A stretch of 13,467 bases of DNA from JAKZSU01 sp047517485. GTDB lineage: Bacteria; Pseudomonadota; Alphaproteobacteria; UBA7887. The DNA lies in assembly GCA_047517485.1 (NCBI GenBank), contig JAKZSU010000222.1, forward strand, positions 1-13,467, read 5' to 3'. Shown here in pieces: positions 1 to 6,957 of the stretch. Position numbers and translations under genes: made by a program. Positions within the stretch are counted from its first letter, which is position 1. Each line of letters begins with the position of its first letter. The notes under the pieces are model-generated. The model had not been told where the DNA came from. It saw only the letters and a list, made by a program, of their open reading frames with translations, and did not search any database.

Positions 1-73
1 TGGACGAGCCAAGCTCGCCCGCATTTACCACAGGCCCATCAACAGCAACTTTCTTCTCAAAATTATCGGTCAT
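1..73 (-). CDS. Partial gene downstream of the KAP NTPase (N-terminal 24 codons only)
   Basis: An ATG at 73 is preceded by a textbook Shine-Dalgarno sequence (AAGGAGG, 82-88) at 8-nt spacing, and an open frame then runs off the left edge of the window. The visible protein starts MTDNFEKKVAVDGPVVNAGE and is hydrophilic, with no signal peptide or membrane segment in this part. It begins 26 nt after the stop codon of the KAP NTPase gene on the same strand, so the two are very probably co-transcribed. I do not recognise the family from so few residues. The start is well supported; the function is unknown. It could be a soluble partner of the membrane NTPase. Confidence 0.6.
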   Translation of the reverse strand, partial: MTDNFEKKVAVDGPVVNAGELGSS

Positions 74-81
74 GTTCCGGT

Positions 82-88
82 CCTCCTT
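82..88 (-). promoter_or_regulatory. Strong ribosome binding site of the partial gene
   Basis: Read on the minus strand the bases are AAGGAGG, close to a perfect match to the anti-Shine-Dalgarno sequence, 8 nt before the ATG at 73. It lies in the 26-nt gap after the KAP gene stop and is the main evidence that a real gene starts here. It is much stronger than the site in front of the KAP gene itself. Confidence 0.7.
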
Positions 89-99
89 GGACACTTCGA

Positions 100-3000
100 T
101 TAAGCCAATTCTGTGTCCAAGGAAATCGGGTCCGACTCACCTCGCGCTGTGCCCGCGGCGGCATAAATGGCGTCGGACCAGTCCTCCAGGGCGGCCTTAT
201 AGGTGCCGGTATCGCTGATCACCGATTCCGTCGATCCGAGTGCGTTTCTGAGTACCATGCCAACTAGGGTTCCAACCCCGAGCACCCCTATCAACCAGGC
301 AATCCAGGCCGGCATGCGGCTCAAGTCCTCGACACCCGCAATCGGAAATTCAATCTCGGGAGACGAGACGTCGGGTGACAGCAGCTCCTCCGGCTGGGGC
401 TCCTCCGGCTGGGGCTCTTCCGGCAGAGGCTCGTCCGGCAGAGGCTCTATCGGCGGCAACGGTTTGTCGGGGTCGCTCGGTTCAATCACCTTGGTTTGTT
501 TGGTGGCGGTCGTTTGTTTTTCTTCCGAGCCCGTGTCCGAATCGGTAAGTGTTGCCTGATTTAGTTCGCCCACCCACGTGGTGCCGGTGGTGACGCCGAA
601 TAAGAGCACTAAGAAAACCGGCACGGCGATAATCGTCGCGCCACCGGCGAGATCGAGGGCATCACGCATGATCCGGCGCATGCGTCGCGCGCTACCGAAT
701 ATCTTAACGGCAAGCCACGTAGCTAGGCCTTTGGGACCCTGTTCGGGCTCTCGCTTGCCGACGAGCATTTCGCGCACGCTTTCTTCTGAAGCCTCCGGGA
801 CACGAATGGGAATATTGATGAGTTTCTCGAGATAACTGCGCGCGAAGTCATTCAGACTCGCGCCGTCGGGCGCGAGGTTGGCGTTCTTCAGGCTCAGCAC
901 CTGATCCTTGAAACCCGCGGCGACCGCGTCGCGAACTTTGTCCACATCGATCCCGAGGATGACGAAACAACGCCCCGCGCTGACCAGGAAATTGACCGCT
1001 TCGAGAACATCGAGAACCGCGTCAGGTCGGCAGCGATCGAGGTCGTCGACCATGACGATAACGCCCGGATTCTTGCCGTAGCGAAGCGCGATGCACAGTT
1101 CCTTGAATTCGACGGCGAATTTGTGACGTAGCGACAATTTTCCCGATATATCGGACATGCTGGCGCGCGTGGTCAAAACACTCATCAGGCGCGAAGGGTC
1201 GGTGGGGATCACCTTGAGAACCGACAAAATGCGCCAGACCCCGTAAAGCGCGGTGCCGGCGCTGCCGAATCCCGCGAGAACACCGCCGAGCTGTTCTTCG
1301 ATATTCTCAGATTCGAGTAACGCGGCGATCCAGATCGCGAAATCGGCAAGCGCGCCGCCAATATTGTCGAGACCAATCAGAAGAGACACCACGACGATCG
1401 GTAGCCCCACCAGCGCGAGAACCGGCAAGGCGCGCGGCAGGCGGCGGAATTGGAGGCGGGCCCGAAACCAACCGCCGGACAACATCCACCAGGGTGGCGA
1501 CGCCTCGGTCCGCACCGCCTCGAGCAAGGCGGCGAGCAGATGCTCCTCTTTTTGATGATGCCAGGCATTGAACCAGACCGCCCGCGCGCCGTACAGGCGG
1601 AGATCCTCGGCGGTCAAGTTCATCACCGATGACTTGCCGGTCCCCCACGCCCCGGTAACCGCGAAGGTTACCGCCGGCGTGGTATCCCTGTTGCGCATGA
1701 AGCGCGACAAGGCGAGCGCGATCGGTTGGAGACCGAGGACATCGTCATCCTCCCAGCCCACCGGACTATCCGGTTTACCGACAGACGCTATACCCGGGTC
1801 CACTTTGAAGGTAAGAAAGTTCCGGCGCGCGCGCCACGTGTCGGGCCCGACGAACAGCAACACAAAAGTCAGCACCAGGGTCCACGGCGCGGGCCAGTGG
1901 CGATAGGACAGTCGCTCCCACGTGGCGCCGCCGTCTAGGGTCTGGAGAACGACCGGGCGATCGCTCTCCTCGTTGCCGTCGTTCCAACCCGACGTCACCC
2001 AGCCGATTTCATTGTCCTGGAAATGGATATCGCGCAAATTGGCCTTGGTGAGACTCTGCAGCGATTGCGGATTGTCGATGCCGTGAACCAGCAGTCCTAG
2101 GTCACCGGCGATCCACAGCGAGTCAGGATTGACGCTTATATCGGGGCGGAGCTCGACACTCGACGATGGCGCGCGTGATTCGGCGACGACGTTGATATTG
2201 TCGTATGTCCGTCCTGGAGGGCGTTCAAGACTGTCGATTGTGACGATCGGCTGGCGACCGGCATCATCCCCAACCGGTACCTTGACCGCCATGGGAGACG
2301 TGACAGGGGTGAGAGTTTGCAATCGCCCACCAACGTTGGTGTAAATTGGTTCCTTCGGTCCGAAGTCGAGACCCGTGACGATGTTGTCGGTGACCCTGGT
2401 GAGTCGGCGCGCGACGACCCATTCGATGTCTCGCGTCGACTTCCGGATGTGCCACGTCAATCCGCTTGAAAACTCTATGAAGGCGTGGGCGGTGCGGCCG
2501 TCTTGCGCGGCTCCAATCTGGACAGGCCGGGTATCTATGATCCATTCCCCGGCATCAATGTCGATGGACAGGCCTTCGTCTGAAAGCAAAACGGGATAGG
2601 CGTAGTTATTGGTGCCGATCGCCAACGACGGCGCCGCCGGGGCGGATTGAAAAACATCGGTCACGATGAATTGGGTGTCGATGCCGTTGGAACTGACTTC
2701 TTGCCAAATCGGTTCGGACTCGCCCTCATTCTCCCAGCGCACCTGAAGCAAGCGGCGACCCGTGCCGACGAGGCAGCGATTGCCGTCCGCGCTACACGAT
2801 GCGCCGAGCATATTGTCGGCCGCTGCATTCGGACCTGTTGCCGCCAGCGGGGAACTTTGCGACAGAGCGTCCTCCGACGCCGTGATTTTATGGAAGATGG
2901 TATTGTTCGATTCGTCCGATTCGGCAATGAAATCGCCGGGGTCGACCACAAGCGCAATGTATCCGCCCGCTGAGTTCAAGCTCACTAGATCGATTTTTCC

Positions 3001-3654
3001 GGACATTTCCAGCCTGTAGGATTCGCGCGGCGCGACGGCGGGTATCTCCGCGGTCGCGAGCGTGACGCCACCGTCGACGGTGCGCAGCAAGACCCCCGTC
3101 GGATCGCTCATACCGTCGTCTCGGTTTCCGACGTTGGCGGTGAGCGAAAAATCGCCTGTTTTCTCGTCCAGCTCGAAGTTGCCGATGAGCGGCACCAAGT
3201 CGGGCAGTGCGCCGACGTCGTCCGCCGACGCGGGCGCGATGAGCGTGAGTCCAGCGGCTTCTTCCAGCACCGGCACCGGCACCGGCAATGAGATAGTGGC
3301 GATGTCGCGCGGCACGTGGGGTTGATTGATCCAGCCGGTTTGTTTGGGGCGCCAGGCGAGGGTTCCGAGGGCGCCGATCGGGACCACCGGGATCTTGGCG
3401 AGCGCGAGATGCGGGATCGGCTTGGCGATGAGTTCGAATGGCCCGGGCCAGAGAACAAAAGGATTGGCACGGTCGCGACCGTAGTCGATGTACCCGCCCC
3501 ATTGACCGATATAGCCGTAAGCGACCGCGAGAGCGGTGGCGATCGTCAGTCCCAGCCCCAGGAAATAGCGGCGGCGCAGGCGAGCTAGGTTTTCCGGCGA
3601 ACCGCTTTCGCCTGATGAGTCCTCGCTTTTTCGCTTTTTCGGCGCTTCGGCCAT
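100..3654 (-). CDS. Membrane-anchored KAP-family P-loop NTPase with periplasmic CARDB/Asp-box region
   Basis: Protein of 1184 residues. A basic N-terminus (RLRRRY, 25-30) and a membrane helix (about 31-50) lead into a periplasmic segment of about 535 residues. That segment holds a CARDB-like beta-sandwich (about 151-256, ending in the typical DESNNT) and a beta-rich region with an Asp-box (DGGATW, 574-579), suggesting a beta-propeller. A second helix (about 589-605, followed by RARR) returns to the cytoplasm. The KAP NTPase follows: Walker A GAWGTGKSS (668-676, K674), the family motif FNAWHH (695-700), membrane segments inserted inside the domain (about 743-762 and 765-808), and Walker B VMVDDLDRC with D870/D871/D873. 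The C-terminus has two more helices (about 1005-1027 and 1116-1136) around a Pro/Glu-rich linker (1060-1090). KAP ATPases are known as membrane-associated proteins, including phage-exclusion PifA and animal Kidins220. The sensing role is inference. The gene looks less GC-rich than its neighbours. Confidence 0.85.
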   Translation of the reverse strand: MAEAPKKRKSEDSSGESGSPENLARLRRRYFLGLGLTIATALAVAYGYIGQWGGYIDYGRDRANPFVLWPGPFELIAKPIPHLALAKIPVVPIGALGTLAWRPKQTGWINQPHVPRDIATISLPVPVPVLEEAAGLTLIAPASADDVGALPDLVPLIGNFELDEKTGDFSLTANVGNRDDGMSDPTGVLLRTVDGGVTLATAEIPAVAPRESYRLEMSGKIDLVSLNSAGGYIALVVDPGDFIAESDESNNTIFHKITASEDALSQSSPLAATGPNAAADNMLGASCSADGNRCLVGTGRRLLQVRWENEGESEPIWQEVSSNGIDTQFIVTDVFQSAPAAPSLAIGTNNYAYPVLLSDEGLSIDIDAGEWIIDTRPVQIGAAQDGRTAHAFIEFSSGLTWHIRKSTRDIEWVVARRLTRVTDNIVTGLDFGPKEPIYTNVGGRLQTLTPVTSPMAVKVPVGDDAGRQPIVTIDSLERPPGRTYDNINVVAESRAPSSSVELRPDISVNPDSLWIAGDLGLLVHGIDNPQSLQSLTKANLRDIHFQDNEIGWVTSGWNDGNEESDRPVVLQTLDGGATWERLSYRHWPAPWTLVLTFVLLFVGPDTWRARRNFLTFKVDPGIASVGKPDSPVGWEDDDVLGLQPIALALSRFMRNRDTTPAVTFAVTGAWGTGKSSVMNLTAEDLRLYGARAVWFNAWHHQKEEHLLAALLEAVRTEASPPWWMLSGGWFRARLQFRRLPRALPVLALVGLPIVVVSLLIGLDNIGGALADFAIWIAALLESENIEEQLGGVLAGFGSAGTALYGVWRILSVLKVIPTDPSRLMSVLTTRASMSDISGKLSLRHKFAVEFKELCIALRYGKNPGVIVMVDDLDRCRPDAVLDVLEAVNFLVSAGRCFVILGIDVDKVRDAVAAGFKDQVLSLKNANLAPDGASLNDFARSYLEKLINIPIRVPEASEESVREMLVGKREPEQGPKGLATWLAVKIFGSARRMRRIMRDALDLAGGATIIAVPVFLVLLFGVTTGTTWVGELNQATLTDSDTGSEEKQTTATKQTKVIEPSDPDKPLPPIEPLPDEPLPEEPQPEEPQPEELLSPDVSSPEIEFPIAGVEDLSRMPAWIAWLIGVLGVGTLVGMVLRNALGSTESVISDTGTYKAALEDWSDAIYAAAGTARGESDPISLDTELA
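385..444 (-). repeat. Four tandem 15-bp units encoding a Pro/Glu repeat
   Basis: On the plus strand two identical units CTCCTCCGGCTGGGG (385-399, 400-414) are followed by two related units (415-429 and 430-444, differing mostly in the last five bases) and a decayed fifth unit (445-459). All are in frame in the KAP gene and encode five-residue units of the type PxPEE in the linker between the last two membrane helices. Such arrays change copy number by slippage without breaking the frame. Confidence 0.8.
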
Positions 3655-3659
3655 GGCAG

Positions 3660-3713
3660 GGTGTGCCCCCTCGCTCCTCCGCGCGCCGACTGTATCACGA
3701 TGGATGGCACACC
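3660..3713. repeat. 8-bp inverted repeat upstream of the KAP gene
   Basis: GGTGTGCC (3660-3667) and GGCACACC (3706-3713) are exact reverse complements separated by 38 nt. They lie within the 129-nt gap between the dnaE2 stop and the KAP start, and the inner arm is 5 nt from the KAP start codon. This could be a pair of operator half-sites or a long-range hairpin around the leader. With 8-bp arms in GC-rich DNA, chance cannot be excluded. The rest of the gap shows no convincing terminator or promoter to me. Confidence 0.4.
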
Positions 3714-3783
3714 ATTCGCGATATTGTTGTGGTGCCGCATAGATCGTGGGTTGCGATTTGCGCCGCGGATCTGTCCGCCTCTC

Positions 3784-6700
3784 TCAATGAAAATTGCGCG
3801 AGACCACCGGGATTGGCTGCTTCTGGCCGATCGCGCCAGGCTCCGCCAGGCCGGCGAACAAAGGCGTGCGGTCGACCAAGTGTTTGGCGATGATGTGGAT
3901 GACGATGCCTTCGCGCTGGACTTCGCCGTCGACCTGGAGTAGGCGGGCGCCGAGGACGATGCGGCGGTAGCGTTCGAAGATCGGCGGCCAGACGATGACG
4001 TTGGCCACGCCGGTCTCGTCCTCGAGAGTGGCGAAGATCACCCCCTTGGCGGTGCCCGGGCGCTGGCGTACCAGGACCAGGCCGCAGACGCTGACGCGGC
4101 GGCCCTGCTTGATCTTGGCGAGACGGTCGGCGGTGACCACGCCGCGCCCTGACAGCGCCTCGCGCAGCAGCGCCAAGGGGTGGCTTTTGAGCGACAGCCG
4201 CAGGCTGTTGTAATCCTCGATCACTTCCTCGCCGAGACCCATGATGGGCAGATGCGCCGCCGGTTCGGGACCGCCGACACCGGTGCCTAAGCGCGCCTCG
4301 GCGGCGGCGAACAGCGGCAGCGGTGCCTCGCCGAGGCCCTTGACCGTCCACAAGGCATCGCGGCGGGCGAGGCCGAGGGTGCCGAAGGCATCGGCCTGGG
4401 CGAGCTTGTCGAGCGCCGTCGCCGACAGGCCGGCGCGGCGCCACAACGCGCGCGCGTCCTCGTAACCGGCATCGCGCGCCGCCACCAGGCGCGCCGCGTC
4501 GACCTCCTTGAAACCCTTGATCTGGCGCAAGCCGAGCCGCAGCGCGACCCCGTTGGCGCTCGCCGGCGCGGGCTCGAGGGTGCAGTCCCAATCGCTTAAA
4601 CCGACATCGGGAGGGCGCACCTCGACGCCATGGTCGCGGGCGTCGCGCACCAGCTGCGCCGGGGCGTAGAAGCCCATCGGCTGGCTGTTGAGGAGCGCCG
4701 CCGCGAAGACCGCCGGATAGCGGCATTTGAGCCACGCCGAGACATAGACCAGCAACGCAAAGCTGGCGGCGTGGCTTTCGGGGAAGCCGTATTCGCCAAA
4801 CCCCTCGATCTGCTTGAAACAGCGTTCGGAGAAGTCGCGGTCGTAGCCGCGCGCCACCATGCCGTCGACCATTTTCGCATGAAACCCATGGATCTTGCCG
4901 GTCTTGCGAAAAGTCGCCATGGCGCGGCGCAGCTCGTCGGCCTCGGACGGGGTGAACCCGGCGGCGACCACGGCGATGCGCATCGCCTGCTCCTGGAACA
5001 ACGGCACCCCGAGGGTTTTTCCCAATACCTCCTCGAGCGCGGCCAAGGGATAGACCACCTGCTCCTCGCCGCGCCGACGACGCAGATAGGGGTGCACCAT
5101 GTCGCCCTGGATCGGCCCGGGGCGGACGATCGCCACCTCGATCACCAGATCGTAGAACGAGCGCGGCTTGAGACGCGGCAGCATCGACATCTGGGCGCGG
5201 CTCTCGACCTGGAACACGCCGACCGAGTCGGCCTGGCACAGCATGTCGTAGACCGCCGGATCCTCGGCCGGCACGGTGGCGAGATCGAGGTCCCGGTCGT
5301 GATGAAGGCTAAGCAGGTCGAAGGCGCGGTGGATGCAGGTCAACATGCCGAGCCCCAACACATCGACCTTGAGCATGCCGAGGGTGTCGATATCGTCCTT
5401 GTCCCACTCGATGACGGTGCGGTCCTCCATCGCCGCGTTCTCGACCGGCACCATTTCCGACAACAGGCCGCGAGTGATCACGAAACCGCCGACATGCTGC
5501 GACAGATGACGGGGAAAGCCGATCAGCTGATGCGCGAGATCGAGCGCGAGGGCGAGGCGGCGATCGGTCGGGTCGAGGCCGAGTTCGCGCACCTGGTCGT
5601 CGGCGGGCACGTCGCGGCTCCAGCCCCACAGGCCCTTGGCCAGCGCGGCCACCATGTCGAGCGACAGACCGAGCGCCTTGCCGACCTCGCGGATCGCGCT
5701 GCGGCCGCGATAGCTGATCACCGTGGCGGTGAGCCCGGCACGATCGCGGCCGTATTTTTGATAGATGTACTGGATCACCTCCTCGCGGCGCTCGTGCTCG
5801 AAATCGACGTCGATGTCGGGCGGCTCGTCGCGCGCCGCCGAGATGAAGCGTTCGAACAGCACGTCGTTGCGGTCGGGATCGACGGCGGTGATGCCGAGGC
5901 AGTAACACACCGCCGAATTCGCCGCCGAGCCACGCCCCTGGCAGAGGATGCCGCGAGCGACGGCGAAGGCGACGATGTCGTGGACGGTGAGGAAATAGGG
6001 CGCGTAGGAAAGCTCGGCGATGAGGCTGAGTTCGTGATCGAGCTGGGCGCGCACCTTGGCCGGCACGCCACTCCCATAGCGCGCCCGGGTGCCGATCTCG
6101 ACCAAGCTCGCGAGATGGCTGTCCGGCGTCGCGCCGTCGGGCACCACCTCGTCGGGATACTCATAAGCGAGTTCGTCGAGGCTGAAGGCGCAGGCGCGGG
6201 CGATCTCGACGGTGCGGGCGAGCGCGTCCGGGTAGCGCGCGAACAGCCGCGCCATTTCCGCCGGGGCTTTGAGATGACGCTCGCCATTGATCGCGAGAAG
6301 CAACCCCGCCTGATCGACGGTGCAATGTTCGCGGATGCAGGTCAGCACGTCGGCCAGCTGCCGGCGGCTGGGCACGTGATAGAACACGTCGTTGGTCGCC
6401 ACCAGGGCTGCGCCGGTGGAGCGGGCGAGCGCGTCGAGGGTGGCGAGACGCTCGGCGTCGGCGCCGCGAAAGCGGCAGCTCGCGGCGAGAAAGCAGCGCC
6501 CGGAAAGCGCCGTCGCGGCGGCCGCGAGATGGGTGGCGAAGGCGGTATCGGGCAATTCGTCGTCGGGCGGCAGGACGATAATGATTTGGCCGTCCGCATG
6601 AGCCAAGAGATCGCCCCAACCGAGTTGGCATTCGCCTTTTACCGTGCGCCGCTTGCCCAGCGTGAGCAGCGACGACAGCCGGGCATAGGCGGCGCGGTCG

Positions 6701-6957
6701 CGGGGCAGACACAGCACGCTCGGCGCACCGTCGGAAAAATCGAGCCGGACGCCGGGGATGAATGGGATTCCCGTCTGTTTTGCCGCCGCGTGACCGCGCA
6801 CCACCCCGGCGAGGCTGTTGCGGTCGGTGATCGCCACCGCGCGATGGCCGAGCGCCGCCGCGCCCGCCACCAGCTCGGCGGGATGCGCCGCGCCGCGCAG
6901 GAAGCTGAAATTGCTGCTCACCTGGAGTTCTGCATAGTCAGGTCGGGGCTCGGTCAT
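3784..6957 (-). CDS. dnaE2: Error-prone DNA polymerase DnaE2 (SOS mutasome catalytic subunit)
   Basis: Protein of 1057 residues, the usual DnaE2 length. It is a C-family DNA polymerase that performs damage-induced translesion synthesis together with ImuA and ImuB. The N-terminal PHP domain begins near residue 8, but its metal-binding histidines are replaced (QVSSNFS at 12-18 instead of the HxHSxYS type seen in DnaE1), as usual for DnaE2. The polymerase aspartates are present: D381 and D383 in PPDIDVDF, and D532 in KVDVLGLG. A C-terminal OB fold starts near 953 and the protein ends in SRNFH. I chose the ATG at 6957 because it overlaps the imuB stop as ATGA and gives the family's normal start. 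The frame is open for 103 more codons upstream, but those residues are Arg/Pro-rich shadow of imuB. Expression probably depends on the LexA-controlled promoter ahead of imuA. Confidence 0.95.
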   Translation of the reverse strand: MTEPRPDYAELQVSSNFSFLRGAAHPAELVAGAAALGHRAVAITDRNSLAGVVRGHAAAKQTGIPFIPGVRLDFSDGAPSVLCLPRDRAAYARLSSLLTLGKRRTVKGECQLGWGDLLAHADGQIIIVLPPDDELPDTAFATHLAAAATALSGRCFLAASCRFRGADAERLATLDALARSTGAALVATNDVFYHVPSRRQLADVLTCIREHCTVDQAGLLLAINGERHLKAPAEMARLFARYPDALARTVEIARACAFSLDELAYEYPDEVVPDGATPDSHLASLVEIGTRARYGSGVPAKVRAQLDHELSLIAELSYAPYFLTVHDIVAFAVARGILCQGRGSAANSAVCYCLGITAVDPDRNDVLFERFISAARDEPPDIDVDFEHERREEVIQYIYQKYGRDRAGLTATVISYRGRSAIREVGKALGLSLDMVAALAKGLWGWSRDVPADDQVRELGLDPTDRRLALALDLAHQLIGFPRHLSQHVGGFVITRGLLSEMVPVENAAMEDRTVIEWDKDDIDTLGMLKVDVLGLGMLTCIHRAFDLLSLHHDRDLDLATVPAEDPAVYDMLCQADSVGVFQVESRAQMSMLPRLKPRSFYDLVIEVAIVRPGPIQGDMVHPYLRRRRGEEQVVYPLAALEEVLGKTLGVPLFQEQAMRIAVVAAGFTPSEADELRRAMATFRKTGKIHGFHAKMVDGMVARGYDRDFSERCFKQIEGFGEYGFPESHAASFALLVYVSAWLKCRYPAVFAAALLNSQPMGFYAPAQLVRDARDHGVEVRPPDVGLSDWDCTLEPAPASANGVALRLGLRQIKGFKEVDAARLVAARDAGYEDARALWRRAGLSATALDKLAQADAFGTLGLARRDALWTVKGLGEAPLPLFAAAEARLGTGVGGPEPAAHLPIMGLGEEVIEDYNSLRLSLKSHPLALLREALSGRGVVTADRLAKIKQGRRVSVCGLVLVRQRPGTAKGVIFATLEDETGVANVIVWPPIFERYRRIVLGARLLQVDGEVQREGIVIHIIAKHLVDRTPLFAGLAEPGAIGQKQPIPVVSRNFH

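Noticed and set aside
203..559. Plus-strand Ser/Gly-rich frame opposite the KAP C-terminus
   Set aside because: Its SSGWGSSGWG-type repeats are only the antisense of the 15-bp tandem repeat encoding the Pro/Glu linker. No ribosome binding site was seen.
3695..5239. Minus-strand frame of 514 codons overlapping the 3' half of dnaE2
   Set aside because: It is an out-of-frame shadow of dnaE2 with Arg/Pro/Gly-rich content. The DnaE2 frame contains all conserved motifs without interruption.
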